From: Streptomyces marokkonensis
Lineage (GTDB): Bacteria; Actinomycetota; Actinomycetes; Streptomycetales; Streptomycetaceae
Reading direction: 5' to 3'
Assembly (NCBI RefSeq): GCF_008312835.1
Contig: NZ_VSKS01000025.1
Span: 38,727-102,726 of the forward strand
DNA: 64,000 nt
The notes below the pieces were generated by a model. That model did no database searches, was not told where the DNA came from, and worked only from the letters and a program-made list of their open reading frames with translations. How positions within the stretch are numbered: the stretch's first letter is position 1; every line of letters begins with the position of its first letter. Below, piece by piece: positions 40,284 through 52,005 of this stretch. A program made the position numbers and the translations under genes.

Positions 40284-41933
40284 ATGACTGAGTATGGCCG
40301 GGGCCCAGGCTCCGAACCGTGGCATCCGGACGACCCGTTGTACGGGGACGGCGGATGGGGAGGACAGCAGGCCCAGGGCCCGCAGTCCCCCTACGGCGGC
40401 CAGCCGCAGCACTATCCGCAGCAGCCGCAGACGCAGGCGCAGTACGGCGACTGGGGCACCGGCGAGCAGCACGGGTACGACCCGCAGCAGTACCCGCAGT
40501 ACACGCCCCAGCAGCAACAGCCGCAGTACGACCAGAACGGCTGGCCCACGGGCTCCTACCCGCAGGACCCCTACGCCGTCGGCCCGACGGACCCGTACGC
40601 GCAGCAGGCCGGAACGTACGGCGGGGAGCAGGCCGACTCCTACGGCACCCCCGAGGCCTACCCGCCGCCCGAGCCGCCCGGCCGCCGGCGCGCCGAACCC
40701 GAGCCGGAGACCGACTGGGACCCGGGCCCCGACCAGGGCGAGCACGCCTTCTTCGCGGGCGACGACGATGACGACCGTGACGACGAGCCGGCCGACCGGC
40801 GCGGACGCGGCGAGCGCCGGGGCGGCGGCGAGCGGCGGGGAGGCAAGGAGAAGAAACGACGCAGCGGCCTGGCCTGTCTCGTGGTGGTCGTGGTCCTCGG
40901 CGGCGGACTGGCCGGTGTCGGCTACTTCGGGTACCAGTTCTACCAGGACCGTTTCGGCAGCGCCCCGGACTTCGCGGGGTCCGGCAACGGTGAGCAGGTG
41001 ACCGTCACGATCCCCAAGGGCTCCGGCGGGTACGCCATCGGCCAGGAGCTCAAGAAGGCGGGCGTGGTCAAGAGCGTCGACGCGTTCGTCGCGGCCCAGG
41101 CCTCCAACCCGGAGGGCAAGAACATCCAGGACGGCGTCTACACGCTGCAGAAGGAGATGTCGGCCTCGAGCGCGGTGGAGCTGATGCTCAGCCCCAAGAG
41201 CCGCAACAATCTGATCATCGCGGAGGGCTGGCGCAACGCCCGCGTCTACGAGGCCATCGACAAGCGCCTCGAACTCGAGAAGGGCACCACGGCCAAGGTC
41301 GCCGAGACCAAGTGGGAGACCCTCGGCCTGCCCGAATGGGCCGTGAACCACGACGACGTCAAGGACCCGCTGGAGGGCTTCCTCTACCCGTCCAGTTACG
41401 CCGTCGCCAAGGGCCAGAAGCCCGAGGCCGTGCTGAAACAGATGGTGGCCCGCGCCACCGAGACGTACGGGGAGCTGAACTTCGAGGAGAAGGCCGAGAG
41501 CCTGGGTCTCGAGGGGCCGTGGGAACTGGTGACGGTCGCGAGCCTGGTGCAGGCCGAAGGAAAGACCCACGACGACTTCCGCAAGATGTCCGAGGTCGTC
41601 TACAACCGTCTCAAGACCACCAACACCGAGACGAACCAGGAACTTCAGTTCGACTCGACCTTCAACTACCTCCTGGGTCAGAGTGAGATCGACATCTCCG
41701 AGTCGGAGATCAACAGCAACCCCGACCCCTACAACACGTACACCAACAAGGGCCTGCCGCCCGGCCCGATCGGCAACCCGGGCGAGGAGGCGCTGCAGGC
41801 CGCGCTGAACCCGACGAGCGACGGCTGGATGTACTTCGTGGCCACGGACGGCATGAACAAGACCGAGTTCGCCAAGACGATCGAGGAGCACCAGAAGCTC
41901 GTCGACAAGTTCAACGCGTCGAGGGGCAACTGA
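40284..41933 (+). CDS. mltG: Endolytic murein transglycosylase MltG (YceG-like)
   Basis: MltG cuts nascent peptidoglycan at the membrane. The 549 residues start with about 150 cytoplasmic residues rich in Gln, Tyr, Pro and Gly, then a charged Arg/Gly stretch, one membrane helix (LACLVVVVVLGGGLAGVGYFGYQF, around 190-213) and the YceG domain. That domain contains EGFLYPSSYAV, the ASLVQAEGK catalytic region, FDSTFNYLLG and YNTYTNKGLPPGPIGNPG. The stop overlaps the aroE start. Confidence 0.93.
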   Translation: MTEYGRGPGSEPWHPDDPLYGDGGWGGQQAQGPQSPYGGQPQHYPQQPQTQAQYGDWGTGEQHGYDPQQYPQYTPQQQQPQYDQNGWPTGSYPQDPYAVGPTDPYAQQAGTYGGEQADSYGTPEAYPPPEPPGRRRAEPEPETDWDPGPDQGEHAFFAGDDDDDRDDEPADRRGRGERRGGGERRGGKEKKRRSGLACLVVVVVLGGGLAGVGYFGYQFYQDRFGSAPDFAGSGNGEQVTVTIPKGSGGYAIGQELKKAGVVKSVDAFVAAQASNPEGKNIQDGVYTLQKEMSASSAVELMLSPKSRNNLIIAEGWRNARVYEAIDKRLELEKGTTAKVAETKWETLGLPEWAVNHDDVKDPLEGFLYPSSYAVAKGQKPEAVLKQMVARATETYGELNFEEKAESLGLEGPWELVTVASLVQAEGKTHDDFRKMSEVVYNRLKTTNTETNQELQFDSTFNYLLGQSEIDISESEINSNPDPYNTYTNKGLPPGPIGNPGEEALQAALNPTSDGWMYFVATDGMNKTEFAKTIEEHQKLVDKFNASRGN

Positions 41934-42760
41934 TGCCCGCCGCACGCAGGGCCGCCGTACTCGGGTCGCCGATCGCCCACTCGCTCTCCCCGGTACTGCA
42001 CCGCGCCGCCTACGCCGAGCTGGGCCTGGAGGGCTGGACGTACGACCGCTTCGAGGTCGACGAGAAGGCCCTGCCCGGATTCTTCGACACACTCGGGCCG
42101 CAGTGGGCCGGGCTGTCGCTGACCATGCCGCTGAAGCGGGCCGTGATTCCGCTGCTCGACGCGGTCAGCGAGACCGCGGCCTCGGTCGAGGCGGTCAACA
42201 CCGTCGTCCTCACGCCCGACGGCCGCAGGACCGGCGACAACACCGACATCCCCGGCATGGTCGCCGCCCTGCGCGAGCACGGCATCGACGAGGTGGAGCA
42301 CGCCGCCGTCCTGGGCGCGGGCGCCACCGCCTCCTCCGCGCTGGCCGCCCTGGCCCGGATCTGCTCGGGCGAAGTCACCGTCCACGTCCGCAGCGAGGCC
42401 CGGGCCGCGGAGATGCGCCAGTGGGCCGAGCGGCTCGACGTCACGGTCCGCATCGCCGGCTGGGACGACGCCGAGCAGGCGCTGCGCGCGCCGCTGGTCG
42501 TCAGCACCACCCCGGCCGGCGTCACGGACATCCTCGCCCGGGCCGTCCCGGAACGTCCGACGGCCCTCTTCGACGTGCTCTACGACCCGTGGCCGACCGT
42601 CCTCGCCGCGCGCTGGTCCGCGTACGGCGGTGCCGTGATCAGCGGGCTCGACCTCCTGGTGCACCAGGCCGTCCTGCAGGTGGAGCAGATGACGGGGCGC
42701 TCGCCGGCTCCGCTGGACGCCATGCGAAAAGCGGGAGAACGGGCTCTCGCCGCCCGCTAG
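41933..42760 (+). CDS. aroE: Shikimate dehydrogenase
   Basis: AroE reduces 3-dehydroshikimate to shikimate with NADPH. The 275 residues include LGSPIAHSLSPVLHRAAY (substrate binding), the Lys and Asn of TMPLKRAVIP and VNTVV, DNTDIPGM, and the nucleotide-binding VLGAGATASS. ATG overlaps the mltG stop. Confidence 0.93.
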   Translation: MPAARRAAVLGSPIAHSLSPVLHRAAYAELGLEGWTYDRFEVDEKALPGFFDTLGPQWAGLSLTMPLKRAVIPLLDAVSETAASVEAVNTVVLTPDGRRTGDNTDIPGMVAALREHGIDEVEHAAVLGAGATASSALAALARICSGEVTVHVRSEARAAEMRQWAERLDVTVRIAGWDDAEQALRAPLVVSTTPAGVTDILARAVPERPTALFDVLYDPWPTVLAARWSAYGGAVISGLDLLVHQAVLQVEQMTGRSPAPLDAMRKAGERALAAR

Positions 42761-42811
42761 GATCCACCTTCGGTTCCGCAGGGGGCGGAACAGGGGAGGG
42801 GAACGCGTTCC

Positions 42812-43153
42812 ATGTCCGCAGGCATGCCACTGGCATCGTGGAAGTCCCAGATATTCGAGTCCGTGCTGGGCTTCCTGCCCGACTGGGTGCAGATCACGGT
42901 GCTGGCCCTGATCGTGCTCGCCGTCGTCGCGTCCTGGGTCCTCAAGATCAAACGCAGGATCGCACACCGCCGCGCCGCCCGCTCGGGGCAGCCGGTCCAC
43001 GCGGCGTCCCCGCACGGCCAGGGGAGTGGAGCCGACCATCTGGGCCCGTACGCGCCGCGGCCCACGGCACCGGCCGGCACGCAGCAGCCGAGCGGAGCCG
43101 ACTTCCTCGGCGCCTACGCGCCGTCGCAGCGCCAGGGCGACGGCCACGCCTGA
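42812..43153 (+). CDS. Small single-pass membrane protein
   Basis: The 113-residue protein has one membrane helix (VQITVLALIVLAVVASWVL) and a basic, then Pro/Gly/His-rich tail. The tail repeats the motif SGADHLGPYAPR / SGADFLGAYAPS about 25 residues apart. I do not recognise a family. It sits between aroE and aroC, 51 bases after aroE, in a conserved place. Confidence 0.7.
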   Translation: MSAGMPLASWKSQIFESVLGFLPDWVQITVLALIVLAVVASWVLKIKRRIAHRRAARSGQPVHAASPHGQGSGADHLGPYAPRPTAPAGTQQPSGADFLGAYAPSQRQGDGHA

Positions 43154-43174
43154 TTCCTCCGCCGCCCGCCCCGT

Positions 43175-43213
43175 GATCCCGGCCGTCCGCCTGATGGACC
43201 GGCGGCCGGATCC
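43175..43213 (+). terminator. Possible terminator after the small membrane protein
   Basis: A 7-bp CCGGCCG/CGGCCGG stem (43179-43185 with 43203-43209) is flanked by GATC on both sides and lies before aroC. It is modest in strength. Confidence 0.4.
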
Positions 43214-43336
43214 CTCGCCCGGACGTGGGAGGATCGGGGGTGGCGGACCGGGGCCGCGCACCCCGTCACGCCACAGCCGTACGCGAAGAGGCGCGTACGC
43301 AGGGCATACCGGGGCGCGAAGCACGGAGGAGCACCG

Positions 43337-46121
<2,785 letters not shown>

Positions 46122-46246
46122 AGCGGGCACTCATCACCGCCCCCGGCCGTTCACACAACGACGGCAGGGGGCGGTACCGTTCGGTAGCACGCGGGAAGCC
46201 CCCGCTGTCAGCGCCCCATTGCCTGTACGAGACGGAGTGGCACCGG

Positions 46247-47089
46247 ATGCAGCACGCAGTGGGTTCTCCGCTGCCGCCGCCCCATCAGCCGGGGCAGGGA
46301 CCGGCCGTCGGATGGTCACCGGCCGCACACCACCCGGGCCGGCCCCCGGGACCCGCCTCCGCGCCCGTGCCTCCTCCGGCGCCGGGCCTCCCCGCGCCCG
46401 CGCCCCCCGCGGGCCCGCAGCACGCCTCGATGCCCCCGCCGCCGGACACCACCGGCCATGTGCCGCTGCCGCCCGGCGGCCCGGTCGCCATGCCCAGTCC
46501 GCCGCAGGCACCCGCGGCACCCGACCCGGCCGGGACGATCATCGCCGTGCTGCTCATCGGCCCGGCGGGCGCCGGCAAGACGAGCGTGGCCAAGCACTGG
46601 GCGGACCACCGCCGGGTACCGACCGCCCACATCAGCCTCGACGACGTGCGCGAGTGGGTCCGCTCGGGCTTCGCCGACCCGCAGTCCGGGTGGAACGACC
46701 ACTCCGAGGCGCAGTACCGCCTGGCCCGCCGCACCTGCGGCTTCGCCGCGCGCAATTTCCTCGCCAACGGCATCTCCTGCATCCTCGACGACGCCGTCTT
46801 CCCCGACCGTCCGGTCGTCGGCCTCGGCGGCTGGAAGCGGCACGTGGGTCCCGGCCTGCTGCCGGTCGTCCTCCTGCCGGGGCTGGACATCGTCCTGGAG
46901 CGCAACGCGGAGCGCACCGGCAACCGTCGTCTGAGCGACGAGGAGGTCGCCCGCATCCACGGCCGCATGGCCGGCTGGTACGGCTCGGGTCTGCCGATCA
47001 TCGACAACTCTCAGCTGGACATACCGGAAACAGCCCGCATATTGGACGACGTCCTGGCCCGCTCGATAGCCAGCCCTCCGCAGTGGTGA
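46247..47089 (+). CDS. P-loop NTPase, kinase-like, with Pro-rich N-terminus
   Basis: The 280-residue protein has about 90 residues rich in Pro, Gly and Ala, then a compact P-loop domain with VLLIGPAGAGKTSVAKHWAD and a partner region LDDVREWVRSGFADPQSGWNDH. The second segment resembles the AAA_33/zeta-toxin-like kinase group, which phosphorylates small molecules. The substrate is unknown. ATG is preceded by GAGACGGAG. It lies between aroB and the M24 gene, a place conserved in streptomycetes. Confidence 0.78.
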   Translation: MQHAVGSPLPPPHQPGQGPAVGWSPAAHHPGRPPGPASAPVPPPAPGLPAPAPPAGPQHASMPPPPDTTGHVPLPPGGPVAMPSPPQAPAAPDPAGTIIAVLLIGPAGAGKTSVAKHWADHRRVPTAHISLDDVREWVRSGFADPQSGWNDHSEAQYRLARRTCGFAARNFLANGISCILDDAVFPDRPVVGLGGWKRHVGPGLLPVVLLPGLDIVLERNAERTGNRRLSDEEVARIHGRMAGWYGSGLPIIDNSQLDIPETARILDDVLARSIASPPQW

Positions 47090-47192
47090 GCGCGGGCCCG
47101 CCCATGTGACCGGGGTGCGCGAGGACGCCGGAGCACCCCCACTCGGCCCCGCTCGACCGGCGACATCCGGCCACCGCTCCTACGCTCGAAGA

Positions 47193-48299
47193 ATGTCAGA
47201 GGTCTACGCGATCCGCCGGACGCGGCTACGGGAGTGCTGCAACGCGAGCGGCAGCGCGGCGGCGCTGGTGTCCCGCCCCGCGAACGTGCGCTACCTCGCG
47301 GGCGCCGCCCCCGAGGGCGCCGTGCTGCTGCTGGGCGGGACCGAGGACGTCCTGGTGTGCGCGGACCCGCCCGACGACCGGTCACCGCAGAGCCGCCCCG
47401 ACGAGTCGCTGCGCGTCCACGTGACGCCCGGAATCGGCGGCGACCCCGCCGTCGCGGCCGCCGGCCTCGCCCTCGGCCAGGGCGTCGACTCCCTCGCCGT
47501 CGAGGAGCACCACCTCACCGTGACCCGGCACCGCGCGATCCGCTCGGTCGCCCCCCGGCTGCGCCTGGCCGGCATCGCCGGAGCGGTGGAACAGCTCAGG
47601 GTGGTCAAGGACGAGGAGGAGATCTCCTGTCTCCGCATCGGCGCGGAGATCGCCGACCAGGCCCTCGGCGAACTCCTGGAATCCATCCTCGTGGGCCGCA
47701 CCGAACGCCACCTCGCGCTCGAACTGGAGCGCCGCCTCGTCGACCACGGCGCCGACGGCCCCGCCTTCCCCACCTCCGTCGCCACCGGCCCGAACGCCGG
47801 CCGCCCCGGCCACCGCCCCACCGACCGCCGCGTCGAGGAGGGCGACTTCCTCTCCGTCTGCCTCGGCGCCACCTACCGCGGCTACCGCTGCGAGATCGGG
47901 CGCACCTTCGTCATCGGCACGGCCCCCGCGGACTGGCAGATCGAGCTGTACGACCTCGTCTTCTCGGCCCAGCGCGCCGGACGCGAGTCCCTCGCCCCCG
48001 GCGCGGCCTGCCGCGACGTGGACCGCGCGGCACGCCACGTCCTGGACTCCGCGGGGTACGGCGAGGCCCTCCCCGTCCTCACCGGTCACGGTGTCGGACT
48101 CGAAATCCGCGAGGACCCTCAATTGACCCCTGCGGCCATGGGTAAACTGGACGCTTGTGTGCCGGTCACCGTCGAACCGGGGGTCCACCTCCCCGGCCGG
48201 GGCGGGGTCCGGATCGATGACACGCTCGTCGTGCGCCCCGAGGCGGACGGCGGACCCGAGCTACTCACCATCACGACCAAGGAGCTGCTCGCGCTCTAG
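47193..48299 (+). CDS. M24 (PepQ/aminopeptidase P-like) protein with altered metal ligands
   Basis: The 368-residue protein has the creatinase-like N-terminal domain ([15 protein letters not shown]) and the pita-bread C-terminal domain. Of the five metal ligands, His299 (GHGVGLEI) and Glu328 (TVEPGV) are kept. The first Asp is Cys223 (SVCLGA), the second is Glu234 (CEIGRT) and the last Glu is Asp342 (RIDD). Activity as a metallo-prolidase is therefore doubtful. TACGCT ends 6 bases before the ATG, so the mRNA may be leaderless. It stands before efp, as PepQ does in mycobacteria. Confidence 0.85.
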   Translation: MSEVYAIRRTRLRECCNASGSAAALVSRPANVRYLAGAAPEGAVLLLGGTEDVLVCADPPDDRSPQSRPDESLRVHVTPGIGGDPAVAAAGLALGQGVDSLAVEEHHLTVTRHRAIRSVAPRLRLAGIAGAVEQLRVVKDEEEISCLRIGAEIADQALGELLESILVGRTERHLALELERRLVDHGADGPAFPTSVATGPNAGRPGHRPTDRRVEEGDFLSVCLGATYRGYRCEIGRTFVIGTAPADWQIELYDLVFSAQRAGRESLAPGAACRDVDRAARHVLDSAGYGEALPVLTGHGVGLEIREDPQLTPAAMGKLDACVPVTVEPGVHLPGRGGVRIDDTLVVRPEADGGPELLTITTKELLAL

Positions 48300-48367
48300 C
48301 CTTCGCGCTGTGCGCATGCCCGCCCCGGGGTCGTCCACGTCAGTCCAGTCCAGGAGATTCCGCAACC

Positions 48368-48934
48368 GTGGCTTCCACGAACGACCTCAAGAACGGCATG
48401 GTGCTCAAGCTCGAAGGCGGCCAGCTCTGGTCCGTCGTCGAGTTCCAGCACGTCAAGCCCGGCAAGGGCCCGGCCTTCGTGCGCACCAAGCTCAAGAACG
48501 TGCTCTCCGGCAAGGTCGTCGACAAGACCTTCAACGCCGGCGTCAAGGTCGAAACGGCCACCGTCGACAAGCGCGACATGCAGTTCTCCTACATGGACGG
48601 CGACTACTTCGTCTTCATGGACATGGAGACGTACGACCAGCTCATGGTCGACCGCAAGGCCGTCGGTGACGCCGCCAACTTCCTCGTCGAGGGCTTCACC
48701 GCCACGGTCGCCCAGCACGAGGGCGAGGTGCTCTTCGTCGAGCTCCCGGCCGCCGTCGAGCTGACCATCCAGGAGACCGAGCCGGGCGTCCAGGGCGACC
48801 GCTCCACCGGCGGCACCAAGCCGGCCACCCTGGAGACCGGCCACCAGATCCAGGTCCCGCTCTTCATCACCACGGGTGAGAAGATCAAGGTCGACACCCG
48901 CACCAGCGACTACCTCGGCCGGGTGAACAGCTAA
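48368..48934 (+). CDS. efp: Elongation factor P
   Basis: EF-P relieves ribosomes stalled at proline runs. The 188 residues have the three-barrel layout: the KOW-like N-domain with the tip loop KPGKGPAFV around Lys32, then the OB domains with [13 protein letters not shown] and [20 protein letters not shown] is the start. nusB follows after 2 bases. Confidence 0.97.
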   Translation: MASTNDLKNGMVLKLEGGQLWSVVEFQHVKPGKGPAFVRTKLKNVLSGKVVDKTFNAGVKVETATVDKRDMQFSYMDGDYFVFMDMETYDQLMVDRKAVGDAANFLVEGFTATVAQHEGEVLFVELPAAVELTIQETEPGVQGDRSTGGTKPATLETGHQIQVPLFITTGEKIKVDTRTSDYLGRVNS

Positions 48935-48936
48935 CC

Positions 48937-49365
48937 GTGGCTGCCCGCAACACGGCCCGCAAACGTGCCTTCCAGATCCTCTTCGAGGGCGACCAGCGCG
49001 GCACCGAGGTCCTGACGGTCCTCGCCGACTGGATCCGGCACTCCCGGACCGACACCCGGCAGCCGCCGGTGAGCGAGTACACGATGCAGCTCGTCGAGGG
49101 CTACGCGGAGCACGCGAAGCGCATCGACGAGCTGATCGCCCAGTACTCGGTCGGCTGGACCCTCGACCGGATGCCGGTCGTCGACCGCAGCATCCTGCGT
49201 CTCGGCGCGTACGAGCTGATCTGGGTCGACGAGACCCCGGACGCGGTCGTCCTCGACGAGATGGTGCAGCTGGCGAAGGAGTTCTCCACCGACGAGTCGC
49301 CCTCGTTCGTGAACGGCCTGCTGGGACGGCTCAAGGAACTCAAGCCTTCCCTGCGCCGGGAGTAG
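48937..49365 (+). CDS. nusB: Transcription antitermination factor NusB
   Basis: NusB binds boxA RNA with S10 in the rRNA antitermination complex. The 142-residue all-helical protein begins AARNTARKRAFQILFEGDQRG and contains DRMPVVDRSILRLGAYEL and SFVNGLLGRLKE. It is coupled to efp. Confidence 0.96.
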   Translation: MAARNTARKRAFQILFEGDQRGTEVLTVLADWIRHSRTDTRQPPVSEYTMQLVEGYAEHAKRIDELIAQYSVGWTLDRMPVVDRSILRLGAYELIWVDETPDAVVLDEMVQLAKEFSTDESPSFVNGLLGRLKELKPSLRRE

Positions 49366-49440
49366 AGGCGCCCACAGGGGCGCGGGGAACCGCGCGATCG
49401 GCTCTCGACGGCCCGCGCCCGGCAGGAGACCGCAGCCGGC
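49366..49440 (+). repeat. Streptomyces interspersed repeat (GGGGCGCGGGGAACNGCGCGA type)
   Basis: CAGGGGCGCGGGGAACCGCG begins 10 bases after the nusB stop, followed by a Pro-type GC-rich tail. I recognise GGGGCGCGGGGAACTGCGCGA as a very common intergenic repeat in Streptomyces. It can form GCGCGGGGAACCGCGC, a short hairpin. Confidence 0.55.
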
Positions 49441-49450
49441 TCACGAAAAA

Positions 49451-49495
49451 CCGCCGGGGTGATCGGAACCGACATGGTTCCGATCACCCCGGCGG
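49451..49495. terminator. Bidirectional terminator between nusB and bldD
   Basis: A perfect 20-bp stem (49451-49470 with 49476-49495) has a GACAT loop. On the minus strand it is followed by five U residues (AAAAA at 49446-49450), making a canonical terminator for bldD; on the plus strand it ends nusB. Confidence 0.9.
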
Positions 49496-49522
49496 CACGT
49501 TTCTGCGTACCCGCGGAGCGGG

Positions 49523-50026
49523 TTACGCCTCCTCGTGCGAGGCGACCGCGCGGCGCGCGTCCGCGTCCAGCACGCCCCAGCTGATCAGCTGCTCGGTGAG
49601 GACCGAGGGCGACTGGTCGTAGATGACGGCGAGGGTGCGCAGGTCGTCCTGGCGGATGGAGAGCACCTTGCCGTTGTAGTCACCGCGCTGGGACTGGATC
49701 GTCGCCGCGTAGCGCTGCAGCGGGCCCGCCTTCTCGGCCGGCACCGTGGCCAGCCGCTCCAGGTCCAGGACCAGCTTCGGCGGCGGCTCGGCGGCGCCGC
49801 CCGGGGTCGTACCCGGCAGCAGCTCCTGCACCGGAACTCCGTAGAAGTCCGCCAGCTCCGCGAGGCGCTGCACGGTCACGGCGCGGTCGCCGCGCTCGTA
49901 CGAACCGACCACGACCGCCTTCCAGCGGCCCTGGGACTTCTCCTCGACACCGTGGAGGGAAAGGCCCTGCTGGGTGCGGATCGCCCGGAGCTTGGCCCCG
50001 AGCTGTTTGGCGTATTCGCTGGACAT
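49523..50026 (-). CDS. bldD: Developmental transcriptional repressor BldD
   Basis: BldD represses sporulation genes during vegetative growth when dimerised by tetrameric cyclic di-GMP. The 167 residues have an N-terminal helix-turn-helix (MSSEYAKQLGAKLRAIR to about residue 70) and a C-terminal domain with both c-di-GMP motifs, RGD at 114-116 and RQDD at 125-128. The ATG at 50026 gives the known length; the frame upstream is open but contains the promoter. A BldD box overlaps its -10, as expected for autoregulation. Divergent from pyrR. Confidence 0.97.
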   Translation of the reverse strand: MSSEYAKQLGAKLRAIRTQQGLSLHGVEEKSQGRWKAVVVGSYERGDRAVTVQRLAELADFYGVPVQELLPGTTPGGAAEPPPKLVLDLERLATVPAEKAGPLQRYAATIQSQRGDYNGKVLSIRQDDLRTLAVIYDQSPSVLTEQLISWGVLDADARRAVASHEEA

Positions 50027-50083
50027 ATAGCTCCCCGGCACTGTGTCGACGCGGCTCTGGCTGGTTTCCATGCCGCGCGGCTG

Positions 50084-50098
50084 GTAACTCACTGTGAG
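50084..50098 (-). promoter_or_regulatory. BldD operator at the bldD promoter
   Basis: GTAACTCACTGTGAG matches the BldD consensus nTnACnC(A/T)GnGTnAn at all defined positions but one. Two further GTTAC motifs follow at 50099-50103 and 50109-50113. It overlaps the proposed -10, consistent with the known repression of bldD by its own product. Confidence 0.75.
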
Positions 50099-50126
50099 GT
50101 TACGCAGCGTTACTCTCATGCGTCAA
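50097..50126 (-). promoter_or_regulatory. bldD promoter
   Basis: On the minus strand TTGACG (50126-50121) and TAACCT (50102-50097) are separated by 18 bases. This would give a leader of roughly 65 bases before the ATG at 50026. Confidence 0.65.
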
Positions 50127-50220
50127 GCCGAATGGTCCACACCGACTCTTCCGTGGTAGCGAAGATCGGTTACGCCATTGGAGTGATCGGGGGTGTCGCT
50201 CCGCGTGGATCGCGGCCTGA

Positions 50221-50226
50221 TAGCCT
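50221..50226 (+). promoter_or_regulatory. Candidate -10 of the pyr operon
   Basis: TAGCCT lies so that transcription would begin near 50233, just ahead of the PyrR-binding hairpin. No clear -35 is seen upstream. Confidence 0.45.
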
Positions 50227-50245
50227 GAGTGACACAATCCGACGT

Positions 50246-50866
<621 letters not shown>

Positions 50867-50874
50867 CACTTCGC

Positions 50875-50895
50875 GCGCACGCCGACGGCGTGCGC
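50875..50895 (+). other. Hairpin between pyrR and pyrB
   Basis: A perfect 9-bp stem (50875-50883 with 50887-50895) has a GAC loop and lies 8 bases after the pyrR stop. It may lower read-through or stabilise the upstream mRNA; no U-run follows. Confidence 0.5.
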
Positions 50896-50968
50896 CGGCT
50901 CGGCACGCCCTCGCGCGTACCCGTCTGCCCGATTTCGCCTCATTGAACTGCCTTACGGAGCCTGACAG

Positions 50969-52000
50969 ATGCAGCGTCATCTCATCTCGGCCGCCGACCT
51001 CACCCGCGACGACGCCGTCCTCATCCTCGACACCGCCGAGGAGATGGCCCGGGTCGCCGACCGGCCGATCAAGAAACTGCCGACCCTGCGCGGCCGCACG
51101 GTCGTGAACCTCTTCTTCGAGGACTCCACGCGCACGCGCATCTCCTTCGAGGCCGCGGAGAAGCGCCTGTCCGCGGACGTCATCAACTTCACCGCCAAGG
51201 GCTCCAGCGTGTCCAAGGGCGAGTCCCTCAAGGACACCGCCCAGACCCTGGAGGCCATGGGCGTGGACGCCGTGGTCATCCGTCACGGCGCCTCCGGAGC
51301 CCCGTACCGACTGGCCACCTCCGGCTGGATCGACGCCCACGTCATCAACGCGGGCGACGGCACCCACCAGCACCCCACCCAGGCCCTCCTCGACGCGTTC
51401 ACCATGCGCCGCCGGCTCGTCGGCCGGGACGCCGGGCTCGGACAGGACCTCTCCGGCCGGCGCATCACCATCGTCGGCGACGTCCTGCACAGCCGGGTCG
51501 CCCGCTCCAACGTCGACCTGCTGCACACCCTCGGCGCCGAGGTCACCCTCGTCGCCCCGCCGACCCTGCTGCCGGTCGGCGTCGAGACCTGGCCCTGCGA
51601 GGTGTCGTACGACCTCGACTCCACGCTGACCAAGTCCGACGCCGTGATGATGCTGCGCGTCCAGCGGGAGCGGATGAACGCCGCGTTCTTCCCCACGGAG
51701 CGGGAGTACTCGCGGCGCTACGGCCTCGACGGCGACCGCATGGCGCGCATGCCCGAGCACGCCATCGTGATGCACCCCGGCCCGATGGTCCGGGGCATGG
51801 AGATCACCGCCGAGGTCGCGGACTCCGACCGCTGCACCGTGATCGAGCAGGTCACCAACGGCGTCTCCATCCGCATGGCCGTTCTCTACCTGCTGCTGGG
51901 CGGAAACGAACCCGCCGTCGCCCACCCGTCGCCCACCACCGCCCTTGCAACGAGGCGCTCCGCGCCCACCTCTGAACTCCGTACCACCGAGGAGAAGTAA
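50969..52000 (+). CDS. pyrB: Aspartate carbamoyltransferase catalytic subunit
   Basis: PyrB joins carbamoyl phosphate and aspartate. The 343 residues contain [13 protein letters not shown] (carbamoyl phosphate site), [13 protein letters not shown] and [14 protein letters not shown]-terminal tail of about 25 residues is extra. No pyrI regulatory gene is present. The ATG follows ACGGAG. Confidence 0.96.
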   Translation: MQRHLISAADLTRDDAVLILDTAEEMARVADRPIKKLPTLRGRTVVNLFFEDSTRTRISFEAAEKRLSADVINFTAKGSSVSKGESLKDTAQTLEAMGVDAVVIRHGASGAPYRLATSGWIDAHVINAGDGTHQHPTQALLDAFTMRRRLVGRDAGLGQDLSGRRITIVGDVLHSRVARSNVDLLHTLGAEVTLVAPPTLLPVGVETWPCEVSYDLDSTLTKSDAVMMLRVQRERMNAAFFPTEREYSRRYGLDGDRMARMPEHAIVMHPGPMVRGMEITAEVADSDRCTVIEQVTNGVSIRMAVLYLLLGGNEPAVAHPSPTTALATRRSAPTSELRTTEEK

Positions 52001-52005
52001 GACCC

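Noticed and set aside
40402-40600. The CAG/TAC-rich stretch in mltG as a nucleotide repeat array.
   Set aside because: It is coding low complexity (Gln, Tyr, Pro) with no fixed repeat unit or spacers.
49523-50119. A longer BldD of 198 residues starting at 50119.
   Set aside because: The extra 31 codons lie within the bldD promoter and BldD box, and BldD is known to begin at the MSSEYAK start.
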